A stretch of 64,000 bases of DNA from Dama dama (taxonomy: Eukaryota; Chordata; Mammalia; Artiodactyla; Cervidae): contig NC_083681.1 in assembly GCF_033118175.1 (NCBI RefSeq), positions 12,170,001 to 12,234,000 of the forward strand, written 5' to 3'. The translations under genes and the position numbers were made by a program. Each line of letters opens with the position of its first letter. Position 1 is the stretch's first letter. This document shows, piece by piece, positions 1 through 10,641 of this stretch. The notes under the pieces are model-generated. The model was not told the origin of the DNA. It made no database searches and saw nothing but the letters and a program-made list of their open reading frames with translations.

Positions 1-137
1 AGGATGAGATGGATGTATGGCAACACTGACTCGAGGAAAATGAGTTTCAGCAAGCTCCAGGAGTGATGAACAGGGAAGCCTGGCATGCTGCAGTCCATGG
101 GGTTGCAAAGAATCAGGACACGACAGCAAATGAACTG
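1..137 (+). mobile_element. BovB LINE 3'-end fragment
   Basis: The window opens inside the 3' terminal part of a BovB (RTE-type) LINE in sense orientation. It carries the usual terminal motifs: gaggatgagatgg-like start, gcctggcatgctgcagtccat, then a caaagaatcaggacacgac-type end. The 5' side is cut by the window edge, so its full length is unknown. The fragment encodes at most the last codons of the BovB reverse transcriptase ORF and is not functional. Confidence 0.85.
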
Positions 138-2384
138 TGTTACATGTGTGGTATGCATTTTGGCCTGTGATATGTCTTTCATGTACACTTGAGTAATTTT
201 TATTTAATACAGACTACTATGTAGAATTACAATAATTATGGTCATGTGTGAATAAGCCATATGTCTTAACTTTGGCCGAGGTATTTATTAGCTAGGATGA
301 TCATGGGTGGTAAGGTATGTAAGCTTTTGTCTCTTCATCTTGTACAGTGTGCATAACATTGCTTCTGTGATAATGGCTCTTTTGAAAATTAATGAAGGTA
401 AAGTATATGAAGTATATATTGAAATGTTTATGGCATACGAGGTATTCAGTATGGCATCTTCACCATCCTCATCTCTTTATATCAAATTTGCCCATGAGAA
501 CATAAGATTTTAAAATAGTGTATTACAAAGATATCTCAGATTTCTATGAAGTAACTCACTTTCTAGAAAATGTGTCATAGTGGGAAAAAAAAGGATTTTG
601 GAATAGGATGTACTGATTTCCATAGCCACTGTTTTTATGTTATTTAATTTCCTACATCATCTTCATTACTATATCACACATGCAACTCAAAGTGTTGTAA
701 CTGAATTTGTAATTGAAAGCCTATGCCCAGTGCTAATACACAGTGAGCACATAATAAATATCATATTGAGTGACACCTTTAAACCCCCTAAATATTTTCA
801 TTTAATAACAATAGATTTTCATTCTGCAAAGGAAACCATTGTCAGTATATAGAGGGACAATCTGAGTTAATATTGAATCCACCTAGATTCCTGAGTCTGA
901 ACACAAAGGTTTGTTTATGTCTTTGTATATAAACAACTTACATGAAATATCAGTCATTGGAATCCATGCTCAAGTTCACATCTATCTCCATGAAAAACTG
1001 ACCTCAGTAATTTTTACTTCCCTTCCTTATAAATCATTTATGGATTTACCTGACCGCATTCTGCTGCAGTGATCCAGAGACATTTTGTAAACCCTTTCTT
1101 GGTTTTATAAATACTTCAGTAAAGAAAACTAGTCAACTTTCAGCCACATGTACATCACAGTTTCTAATGTTACTTTATTTTTTAACATACAATTTTTTAC
1201 CTGTGATACATACTGGTTTTCAGAGACCTATATTTAAAATTGGAATCAAAGAAGCCAAACTCCCCTTTAGTTATACATCAGTCCTTCCACTATGCCTGGA
1301 GGCATTAAAAATATAGCTCTGTACTGCAAATAGCAAAATACTATTTTGCTGTTTGAAATGAGATGACAAAAAAGGAAACATGTCTTCTCTTGTCATGAAC
1401 TACAAACACAATGTCCCAGAAAGAAAACAACCGTGTCAGCACAATTTGAGAAATAAAACCACAGGCTGTCACTGGTCTTTAGAGAGCAATGTGGTAATGA
1501 CAGTGAGCAACACTTCTGAAAGGAACAATCCAGGCAGAGTGAGCCTCAATGGTGTAAGTGCATGCCCTGAAGAGGTTAAATCTAGCAAAGTCCAGGAAAC
1601 TGCTATATAAAATATAGACCTTGAGAGGTGAGAAGTAATATGAAGCTGGAGTATTAGTATTCTAACACTATGTGTGCAGTACATAAAGAGTCAAATGACA
1701 GAAGTGGTTATTTCAGAGCAGAAGAAAATACTACTGGTTAACAAGTATATGGAAAAAATGCCTGGCTTAAATTTTTTTAAAAATTAAATTTCTCATAAGG
1801 TATAGGGGCTGCATCTAATACGAAAGATCTCCCCATAACACAGAGAACAATATAAAGCATGTTATTCCATCTATAAGATGAGTAAACACTTTCAAAATGA
1901 TGACATGTATGTTGCTGTAGTAAATGAGGCCCTTCATACTTGACTCATAATGGTTTAAGCAGTCAAATGAAACTGGACAGCAATAGGAATATATATGTAA
2001 GATATTTTCTTAAGTGTGTAATTTGTTCCAACAATTACAATTCTTTGGGTCTCCTTTTTTGTAATAATCTTAATTACAAAATAATTATGTGCAAAGATTT
2101 TGATTATAGTGCTATTTCTTTATAGGACGATATTAGAAATATCTAAAATATTTTATAAAAGTTGAATGATTAATTTGTCATAAAACTTGATAGAATCATA
2201 GTCCTGAAAACAATATTATAAAGATTATACATGTGTATATATGTTTTCATACTCAAATATTTCTTAACCAGGGCTTTTATTCTACAATTAATGCTACTGC
2301 TATTGGTATACTAACAGATAAAATGTATTAAGCAGCTAAAATGTCTCAGACATTCTTCAAACAATTTATATTGAATATTACATA
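138..2384. other. AT-rich unique DNA, no gene seen
   Basis: I see no recognisable repeat, exon or RNA gene here. The short open frames (up to 76 codons) have no family signature and no codon bias distinguishable from chance. Confidence 0.6.
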
Positions 2385-2392
2385 TAATTCTC

Positions 2393-2622
2393 CTTGGGGC
2401 TTCCTGGATTGCACCAGTGGTAAAGAACCCACATGCCAATGCAGGAGACATAAGAGACATGGATTCAATCCGTGGATGAGGAAGATCCCCTGAAGGAGGG
2501 GATGGCAACTCATTCCCGTATTCTTGTCTGGGGAATCCTATGGACAAAGGAGCCCGGAGGGCTACATTCCATAGAGTCGCAGAGTCGGACACAACTGAAG
2601 CAACTTAGCATGCATGCATGCC
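2393..2622 (+). mobile_element. Bov-tA-type SINE
   Basis: A tRNA-derived head (ggcttcctggattgcaccagtggtaaagaa) is followed by the Bov-A body (gaagatcccctgaaggagg, ggcaactcattcccg, gagtcggacacaactgaag). An 8-bp direct repeat, taattctc, at 2385-2392 and 2623-2630 fits a target-site duplication. The 3' tail is a short gcatgcatg run. Non-coding and mobilised in trans, probably by BovB. Confidence 0.88.
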
Positions 2623-2726
2623 TAATTCTCATCATAACCTTATAAGGTAAGTCCCATATCACAGATAAAAAAAGTCACAAATAAATAGTTGATCTGAGAC
2701 TTTAATCTATGCAATTGAATCATTTC

Positions 2727-2955
2727 AAATTGAAGTAATTAGGTTTGGATGAGATCATGAGAGTGGAGCCTCCTGATGTAATTAGTGCCTTTACAAGAAG
2801 AGGAAGAGGCACCAGAGCTCTCTCTGCCTGTCAGAATACAAGGCGGCAGTCATCTACAAGTCAGGAATAAAACTTTCACCAGAACTCAATCATGCTGGTA
2901 AACTGATTTTAGAGTTCCCATTCTCTAGGACTGTGAAAAGTAAATATGCTATTAA
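2727..2955 (+). mobile_element. MaLR-type LTR fossil (MLT1/MST-like)
   Basis: The order of motifs matches MaLR LTRs: gtaattaggtttggatgaga, gagagtggagcc, attagtgcctttacaagaag, an aaggcggcagtc segment, and a ggactgtgaaaagtaaat end. It is an old solitary LTR with no internal retroviral genes beside it. The exact subfamily and ends need a repeat library; an adjacent (TA)n tract follows at about 2960-2978. Confidence 0.55.
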
Positions 2956-2979
2956 AATTAAATATATATATATATATTC

Positions 2980-3745
2980 AATTGTTTCTGGAAAGATGCA
3001 GACACGAGGCAAGATTCAAATGGATGACCTGTAATTTTAAGTATCACTGATTATTTTATCATTAACCATCTGATTGTTCAGATACATAAATATGTTTTGC
3101 TATGTGCTTTTATTATTTCAAGGCTCATGAAATGGAAATACATGAAAAAATCTGGGCATATGTAATTTTTTACTGTATGTTAATTTCTTAAAGTAAAGAT
3201 ACCTCAACTGAATACAAAAGTTAAAGTTTGAAACAAAATAAGCATTGTACCTGTGTGAGGATTTCAGTGGGAAACGAACAACATACTCAGTGAGATAACT
3301 GATGAAAGTTAAATCATGGAGGGCTTAGGAAGGTGTGATCAGCTTTTTCATTTTTTTGTTTTGTTTTTAAGAGAATCAAGAAGTAGGCAAGGTGAGAAAG
3401 AATCCAGAGACTGGCAAAATTTGGGAGCCAGAGAGCCTTTTGCAGTCAAAGTCTTGAAGGGAAAGGAGATAAGGTAATTAGCAGAATCCAGACAGAAGAT
3501 ACACACTTTTAAGCAAGCACTAAAGAATTAGTGCTCCTTGGTAGGGGAACAAAGCCAGTCCACAGCAGCTCAATAGAGACAGAAGTAGAAAAACAGATAC
3601 CCACAAATTCACACTCCTTGCCCTCTTTACCCTGCTGGTACCTCACCTGTGAAGACAACAGGAAAATCCAGTGAGTCACAGATTCTATTTATGGAATTCA
3701 TAATGCCAGCTTCCTGGGGCAAGAACTGGCCAGAAAAGAATAAAG
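2980..3745. other. Unique AT-rich DNA
   Basis: No repeat family, gene or RNA recognised. Confidence 0.5.
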
Positions 3746-3749
3746 TAGA

Positions 3750-4245
3750 CAAGCCTGTGGTAGATTATTTACAAAAATGGTTTCAATTATTACACTCTCT
3801 GTAGCTATGACCTTTCAATGTGACTGTGCTTCATCTTCTATTAAGATAATGAACCTTGTAATAGCCTTTTTTTTTTTTTTCCTGATCAAATAGAGCATAA
3901 AATAAGGATATGCATGCACTTGAGGTTCTGAGCCTAAACCACAAGAGGTTTTCCTTCTTTGAATATGCTGCTCAGCCACCATAAAGGTAAGCACATGCTA
4001 GACTGCTTGGGTGATGAGGAATCAGTGGTCAAAAGTGGGTAAGCTTAGCTGGTCCAGTGAAGGCTAAAGTAATGCTCGGCCAACCAAGAGCAGCAAATCT
4101 ACCCACCAGACTCAGAGCTACCCATGGTTGCATAAGGAATCCAGCTTATTAATAAACACATAAACAATAATAAAAGGTTGTTGCTTTAAGTTACTTACTT
4201 TGGGACTGGTTTATTATGAAGCAATAACTAATCACTGCAATATTG
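3750..4245 (+). repeat. Ancient mammalian interspersed repeat, family not resolved
   Basis: The 3' part has the widespread mammalian tail pattern ending in aataataaaaggttgttgctttaagttactta and a tggtttattatgaagcaataactaat end; the 5' part (gattatttacaaaaatggt, tgtagctatgacctttcaatg) also fits the same old repeat. It may be an LTR or an old L1 3' end. A poly-T tract lies within it near 3868-3881. Confidence 0.45.
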
Positions 4246-4395
4246 TCAGAGTTTACTAATTCAAAAAATTTTGTTAGCCATGTTAGATGAACAAGCACTG
4301 TACTAAGCGTGGCATAGACAGAGTGATTAAATATGAACACATAATATATTTATGCAAAATGTGTAAGTAAAATGCATAGTGTTTTAGCCACATGA

Positions 4396-4790
4396 AGTGT
4401 GTGTGCTCAGTCATATCTGACTATTTGCAACCTCATGGACTGTAACCCGCCAGGCTCCTCTGTCCAAGTGAAGTGTGAAAGTCACTCAGTCATATCTGAC
4501 TCTTTGTGACTCCATGGTCTATACAGTCGATGGAATTCTCCAGACAGAATACTGGAGTGGATAGCCTTTCCCTTTTCCAGGCATCTTTCCAACCCAGGGA
4601 TGGAACCCAGGTCTCCCGCATTGCAGGTGAAGTCTTTACCACCTGAGCCACAAGGGAAGCCCAAGAATACTGGACTGGTTAGTCTATCCCTTCTCTAGGG
4701 AATCAACCCAGGAATCGAACTGGTGTCTCCTGCACTGCAGGCAGATTCTTTACAAACTGAGCTATCAGGGAAGCCCTCCTCTGTCCAAGA
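4396..4790 (-). mobile_element. Bov-tA SINE fragment split by a younger SINE
   Basis: The outer element reads in antisense from gctcagtcatatctgac through tggactgtaacccgccagg to ctcctctgtccaag at 4468, then is interrupted. The last 14 bases recur at 4776-4789 after the insertion. The remainder of the outer SINE is missing after 4790, so it was already truncated or decayed. Confidence 0.75.
4469..4775 (-). mobile_element. tRNA-headed dimeric SINE nested in an older SINE
   Basis: Read on minus it has two tRNA-like heads (gggcttccctgatag-type and gggcttcccttgtgg-type) each followed by a gaagat...ggctacc body, then ends with an agtgac/gtgaaagt microsatellite-like tail at the left (gtgaagtgtgaaagtcactc). 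The 14-bp direct repeat ctcctctgtccaag flanks it (4455-4468 and 4776-4789), so the insertion boundaries are firm. Confidence 0.85.
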
Positions 4791-5194
4791 ACAATGGTTA
4801 ATTTAAGAGGTGGATATATATTTAGAGAAAAAAGACAAGTGCAAAAGAGAGTTAAAAGCATAAAAGTGAAAGATGTGCTTGTTGAATTTTTGGTTGTTGA
4901 CGAACCTGGCTTTTCTACTAGTCGATGAAAATAAATAGAGTTTCATGAGGATACTATTCTTAACCATTTATTCCATTTATAACACATTATTAAATATTTT
5001 ATAAATATGGCATAAACATAAATATAGTTATACATTTACTCATTTCCGAACATTTCTGAGTTTGTCTTAAAAATAAATAAAACACTGGATGTCTACATAG
5101 TTTGTACTTCCATGTTGCAAAATATTCATAAAAATATACTGCAATTTATTTGTGACTGTTATATTATTATTACTACTAATGATGAGTAATAATA

Positions 5195-5370
5195 ATACAC
5201 AGTATTTTTCAAGTATCTCTGACACTGTGCTAAGTGTTTTGAAGGCATTTTTTTTCAAGTTACTTTAATAATGGTAATTTCTCCTTTTACTTATTTGCAA
5301 AATAGGGTTTGAACGCATAAATAATTTTGTCAGGTCACACAATATAAAGTGGTGACCTGGCATTACAATA
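5195..5370 (+). repeat. MIR SINE, decayed
   Basis: Motifs in MIR order: gacactgtgctaagtgtttt, a long poly-T-like gap, ttatttgcaaaatagg, ggtcacacaatataaagtgg, cctggcattac. Divergence is high, as expected for this pre-placental family. Confidence 0.55.
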
Positions 5371-5429
5371 ATCTCTCACACACATACACACACTATATAT
5401 ACCTCTTAAAATGTACTATATATGTGTGT

Positions 5430-5608
5430 ATGTGTTAGTTGCTCAGTCATTTCTGACTCTGCGAACCATGGACTGTAATTCTCCAGGCAAGAATACTAGA
5501 GTGGGTAGCCATTCCCTTCTCCAGGGGATCTTCCTAACCCAGGGATCGAACCCGGGTCTCCTGCATTGCAGGCAGATTCTTTACTGTCTGAGCCACAAGG
5601 GAAGCCTG
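5430..5608 (-). mobile_element. Bov-tA-type SINE
   Basis: The antisense Bov-tA body is clear (ttgctcagtcatttctgac, aattctccaggcaagaatac, ccaggggatcttcctaaccc, gagccacaagggaagcc). The element carries an internal deletion after the catggactgtaa segment. It is adjacent to a TG/TA-rich tract at 5390-5425. Confidence 0.85.
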
Positions 5609-6800
5609 TACAGTAGTTTTTATTTATACACTAATCTAATCTCTAGATGAGTATTTCTCCCTGCCTCAAGAGTATGAGATCATAAAAAAGTAAATCACAA
5701 TTATTTTTATCTCCATAATATTAGAATCAATTAATTCAACAGAGACTAATTATTAACTGAATGTTTGTTATGAGGTGGGTGTTTACAGTTTGCTGAACTG
5801 CATAAGCTTGTGATTTGTTTTACTTAAATAGGGCTTCTGCAAAAATTTGCAAAAACAATACAGAACCTTAGTGTCTCTGCCTATTTACTTTATTATAGAC
5901 GGATTCTATAAGAATTAAGCTAAAGAATTAAGAAATGAGCAAAACAAATCATATCTTCTAAATTCAACACCTAGTAATTAAAAGTTCTCTCCTCTATTTA
6001 AAAGAACTAAGTAATTCAACATTAAAGAACTTTGACAAATATTTCAGATAAATCAGAAAAAAAATATGAGATTTTTAGATTAACATTTGTCATTGCAAGA
6101 TCATAAATTCAAACTAGACATGTGTTTTAACAAGAGAGAAAAACAGTTCAAAATAAGTACAATAATTCATAAGAAAGCTAGAATTACTGTCTCTAAATTA
6201 TTAAGACTTCACATGTAAATGGTGAAAATAGCAAAAGAGGCTTCTACATTGATTCTTCTTTGGAGCTTGTGAAGGTTATCATCTATTTGATTTTATTCTC
6301 CAAAGGCATTCACATGTATTGAATAGAAGTCCAACTGAACTTTCTATGATGATGGAAACGTTTGATGACTGCCCTGTCAAATACAGTAGCTACTAGCCAC
6401 ATAGGCTATTTGAGGAGCTGAAATGTGGTCAGTGTTACTAAGGAAGTACATTTTTTATTTTATTGTATTTCAATTAGGTTAATGTAATTATAAAAAAATC
6501 TATGTGACTGGTTGTAAACATAGTTACAGAGGAAGGATTCTGAAAGATAGAAACTTTCTCTTTCACCAAAAGTTCCCAAGAACCAAAGTATATTTTATAC
6601 CAATCAATGAAAAAAAATCAAAAGTAATAAATAGTTGTATACTTTTATGTTTTGAAGGTGATTTGACTATTCAGAACATCATACAACGTAAGTAAAATTA
6701 GATTTTAATAAAGCATGGTTATTTTTCAAATTCAATCATATTGATGAATTACAATGAATGAAATAATAGACAGAACAAATTAGAAATGTCTCAATTACTT
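5609..6800. other. Unique AT-rich DNA
   Basis: No gene recognised. A stretch near 6370-6470 (agtagctactagccacatag) resembles an old mammalian DNA-transposon fragment, but not strongly enough to call. Confidence 0.45.
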
Positions 6801-6803
6801 TAG

Positions 6804-7085
6804 GGACTTCCCTGATAGCTCAGTTGGTAAAGAATCCATCTGCAATGCAGGAGACCCTTGTTCAATTCCTGGGTCGAGAAGATCCCCTGGAGAAGGAATA
6901 GGCTACACATTCCAGTATTCTTGGGCTTCCCTTGTGGCTCAGCTGGTAAAGAATCCACCTGCAATCTGGAAGACCTGGGTTCAATTCCTGGGTCAGGAAG
7001 ATCCCTTGGAGAAGGTGAAGGCTACCCACTCCAGTATTATAGCCACGAAGAGTTGGAGAGACTGAGCAATTTTCATTTTCACTTT
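6804..7085 (+). mobile_element. tRNA-headed dimeric SINE
   Basis: Two heads in tandem: gacttccctgatagctcag at 6805 and gggcttcccttgtggctcag near 6924, each with its caggag/ggttcaattcctgggtc B-box-like segment and gaagatccc body. The end has the ttttcattttcactttc tail. Flanking caattactttag and cagttacattaa could be a decayed TSD, with three mismatches. Confidence 0.85.
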
Positions 7086-8470
7086 CAGTTACATTAAATA
7101 CCCTCAAACAAAGTATCAAAATCAAATATTAAGCCAGAGAAGATAGGGAAGTTTGAAAACGATTTATTTTTCTGTACCACAGGTGTGTGACATCTCAGCT
7201 ACACAAAGGCAGAATTTCTTTTCTCATTCACATCTACTCTCACTTAAGCAGGGAGCAGGAGAGAGACAAACACCAGGAAGAAGTATAAATCAATAATTTT
7301 CATTTCCCAAGAAAAATAGTTCTGTACAAATAAATCTGACTCCTATTCATTTGGAATACACTAGGGAAGCAGGTCTTGCATTCAATGACCTGCAACTTTT
7401 AAGTGAACTAGCATTTTGTGTTGAGGATAATCTACAAGGTGATAAAAAATATTAACTGTTTCTTCTTTTCTCTCAACATTAATGCACATGAATCAGTTCG
7501 GAGGATAAAATCAAATAGGTGATAGCCTTCACAAGATTCAAAAAAGAATCAGTGTTTAAGTGCTGCATCTCAGATTTTCCCTCAGTCTATCTAGAAACAC
7601 CTCCCTCAGAACTACAAGACTCACTAGCTCCTCTTACCTCCCGAGTCACTTCTCTTTCTTTGTAGATTATGATTAGCTATAAAGGCAAAGGCATGCTCAT
7701 GGCATAATCACTTCTGCTTTTATTATGAAAATTTAAAAGTGCTGAGATATGCTTTCAATGTCTCCTTTGGAAATTTAACATATACTTAACTCTCTCAATG
7801 TAAATTTCCTAATTTGAATTCAACAGGAAATCTTACAGAGACATCATTCTTCAAATGTTGCTATAAATTACTTCCTCTTAAAAAATCAATAATAAGGATG
7901 TAATCCCTGAAAAGGATACACTGGGATATATTTCTGCTAATATTAATTTGAATTTTAACTAATTTATTTTGAGAAATAAATATTTGCATTACTGAATGTG
8001 TGTGTGTGTATATATATACATATAAACATATATAAATATATAATATCACAACGTAGTAATTATTGGAACTATTTCTTTCAGCAGTCACATTGAAATGGTA
8101 TGTGTCTGCTTTATTTGAATGACATCAATACATTCTTTAATGTTAAGTCACATAGTACAGATTAATTTCTAAGACTGTGTGCATTTCACCATTGTTACAT
8201 AGTATAAAATATCTGAAATAGAGGAAAGAAATTATAGAAATCAAATTAATTTAGGTGAAATATAATTAAGTAAAAAATAGCATTTCTTGGAAATTAAAGG
8301 AGAACTTTGCACTAGCTATTTATCTACAAGCTCTTAACGACAAAATTTCAAAGGAAGTTGACAAATCAAGAATTGTGATTTACAGTTTAAAAAGTAAAAT
8401 CACTGTTTGTGATTATGCCAAATACAATTATAGAGGTGGGTGTTTAAAGCATACTTTCCAGAAACAACTA
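7086..8470. other. Unique AT-rich DNA with a TG/TA microsatellite
   Basis: No gene or interspersed repeat recognised. A compound (TG)n(TA)n tract occupies about 7998-8045 and explains the short tyrosine- and histidine-rich open frame on minus. Confidence 0.5.
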
Positions 8471-8620
8471 ATCCTAGCTTGAACTATGACACAGAAATTT
8501 AGTTTTGTGATCTTGGGAAATACATGTAGGTTCTCTGTTCCTCAGTTTCTTATGTGCTAATGGATTAATAGTAACACCTGCAATATAAAGTTGAAGTGAG
8601 AAGTAAGTTTTCATGTATAC
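8470..8620 (-). repeat. MIR SINE, decayed
   Basis: Antisense MIR motifs in order: gtgatcttgggaaatac, tctgttcctcagtttct, taatagtaacacctgcaata. Ends are approximate. Confidence 0.5.
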
Positions 8621-8839
8621 ACCTTAGAGGATGGACAGTAACATAATATATATTTTGTGTTATTTTAAAATATGATTACAGAATCTTTGATGTACCTATA
8701 TTGAATGGACCTCAACACTCCTCCATTTGAATGTTAACTGTTATTAATAACTTGCTTGTAACAACAACATGTGGGGAAAATGGCTGAGTATGTGATTTCT
8801 CAGTGTAGGTTATAAAATACACTGAGTTATTTACTGTTC

Positions 8840-9168
8840 TTCTTGCCTGTAGCACTTACTTTAAGGAAAAAGGCTGCAGCAGCATCTGGACAATAAATGC
8901 AAGCCTAGGAAAAGGTCCTGGAGTCCCCCTTAAAACAGTCTACAAGGACAAGAGGTCACTTGCTGACAGCTATGTGAGTGAGTCATCTTGAAGGTGAACC
9001 TTCCACTTAAGTCAAGCCTCTGGATCACTACAGTTCTAGCACACTTAGACAACTTCATGAGAAACTAAAAACTCTCATAACTGTGGTAAGAAATATGTGC
9101 TGTTTCAGCCTGCTAAAAGCTTTCAGGTTATTTGTTAACCCAAAACAAGTGTCAGTTATTATTATTAA
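8840..9168 (+). repeat. Ancient mammalian interspersed repeat, same type as 3750-4245
   Basis: Contains tatgtgagtgagtcatcttg, cctctggatcactacag, acttcatgagaaac, aactgtggtaagaaatatg and a tgctgtttcagcctgctaaa tail, the order found in a common old mammalian repeat. A BovB copy is inserted just after its 3' end. Family name unresolved. Confidence 0.45.
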
Positions 9169-9202
9169 GAGCCTATACTGCATTAATAATAATAACTGAC
9201 AC
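9149..9202. repeat. Perfect 20-bp inverted repeat at a BovB 5' junction
   Basis: Arms 9149-9168 and 9183-9202 are exact reverse complements with a 14-nt loop (9169-9182). The left arm is in the pre-insertion flank. The right arm starts in the last four bases of the TSD (ttaa) and runs 16 bases into inserted DNA before BovB sequence begins near 9205. See the finding on snap-back synthesis. Confidence 0.9.
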
Positions 9203-10629
9203 ACGTGATGCTGAGAAAGTGATACACTCAATATGTCAGCAAGTTTGGAAAACTCAGCAGTGGCCACAGGACTGGAAAAGGTCAGTTTAATTCCAATCCC
9301 AAAGAAAGGCAAAACCAAAGAATGCTCAAACTACCACACAATTGCATTCATCTCACATGCTAGTAAAGTAATGCTCAAAATTCTCCACACCAGGCTTCAG
9401 CAATATGTGAACCATTAAGTTCCAAATGTTCAAGCTCGTTTTAGAAAAGGCAGAGGAACCAGAGATCAAACTGCCAACATCCATGGGATCATCAAAAAAG
9501 CAAGAGAGGTCCAGAAAAACATCTATTTCTCCTTTATTGACTATGCCAAAGCCTTTGACTGTGTGGATCACAATAAACTGTGGAAAATTCTGAAAGAGAT
9601 GGGAATATCAGACCACCTGACCTGCCTCTTGAGAAACCTATATGCAGGTCAGGAAGCAGCAGTTAGACTGGGCATGGAACAACAGGAAATATTTTCCTAT
9701 TTTCCAAATAGGAAAAGGAGTATGTCAAGGCTGTGTATTGTCATCCTGCTTACTTAACTTATATGCAGAGTACATCATGAGAAAGGCTGGGCTGGAAAAA
9801 GCACAAGCTGAAATCAAGATTGCTGGGAGAAATATCAATAACCTCAGATATGCAGATGACACCACCCTTATGGCAGAAAGTGAAGAAGAACTAAAGAGCC
9901 TTTTAATGAAAGTGAAAGAGGAGAGTGAAAATGTTGGCTTAAAGCTCAACATTCAGAAAACTAAGATCATGGCATCCGGTCCCATCACTTCATGGCAATA
10001 AGATGGGGAAACAGTGGAAACAGTGGCTGACTTTATTTTTTGGGTTCCAAAATCACTGCAAATGGTGACTTCAGCCATGAAATTAAAAGATGTTTATTCC
10101 TTGGAAGGAAAGTTATGACCAACCTAGACAGCATATTAAAAAGCAGAGACATTATTTTGTCAACAAAGGTCCATCTAGTCAAGGCTATGGTTTTTCCAGT
10201 AATCATACATGGATGTGAAAGTTGAGACTATAAAGAAAGCTGAGAGCCGAAGAAATGATGCTTTTGCACTGTGGTGTTGGAGAAGACTCTTGAGAGTCCC
10301 TTGGACTGCAAGAAGATCCAACCAGTCCATCCTAAAGGAGATCAGTCCTGGGTGTTCACTGGAAGGACTGATGTTGAAGCTGAAACTCCAATATTTTGGC
10401 CACCTGATGCGAAGAGCTGTCTCATTTGAAAAGACCCTGATGCTGGGAAAGATTGAGGGCAGGAGGAGAAGGGGACGACAGAGGATGAGATGGTTGGATG
10501 GCATCACCGACTCAATGGACGTGGGTTTGGGTGAACTCCAGGAGTTGGTGATGGACAGGGAGGCCTGGCATGCTGCAGTTCATGGGCTCACAAAGAGTTG
10601 GACACAACAGAGGAACTGAAATGAACTGA
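9187..10629 (+). mobile_element. BovB (RTE) LINE, 5'-truncated
   Basis: Recognisable BovB from about 9205 to the 3' end at 10629 (ggaactgaaatgaactga). A 12-bp TSD, atactgcattaa, lies at 9175-9186 and 10630-10641, so the insertion limits are firm. About 1.44 kb is present, less than half of a full element, covering the reverse transcriptase and C-terminal region. The first 16 bases (9187-9202) are not BovB but an inverted copy of the upstream flank. Confidence 0.93.
9205..10619 (+). pseudogene. BovB reverse transcriptase remnant
   Basis: Broken BovB polymerase coding sequence. Open pieces in different frames cover 9233-9418, 9563-9757, 9642-10001, 10040-10225 and 10209-10619. The reverse transcriptase active-site YADD is intact at 9849-9860 inside the 119-codon piece, and the last piece carries the Arg-rich C-terminal region (GRRRRGRQRMRWLDGI). 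At least three frame changes and missing upstream coding sequence (no endonuclease domain) make it inactive. A tctgg-to-gaaatattttcctatt replacement near 9685-9705 precedes the YADD piece. Confidence 0.85.
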
Positions 10630-10641
10630 ATACTGCATTAA

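Noticed and set aside
2393..2470. tRNA-like segments with B-box-like ggttcgat motifs at many SINE heads
   Set aside because: They are SINE heads derived from a tRNA, fused to a Bov-A body with no intact cloverleaf; not tRNA genes.
9642..10001. Reverse transcriptase with intact YADD as a functional gene
   Set aside because: It lies in a 5'-truncated BovB with frameshifts on both sides and no endonuclease domain.
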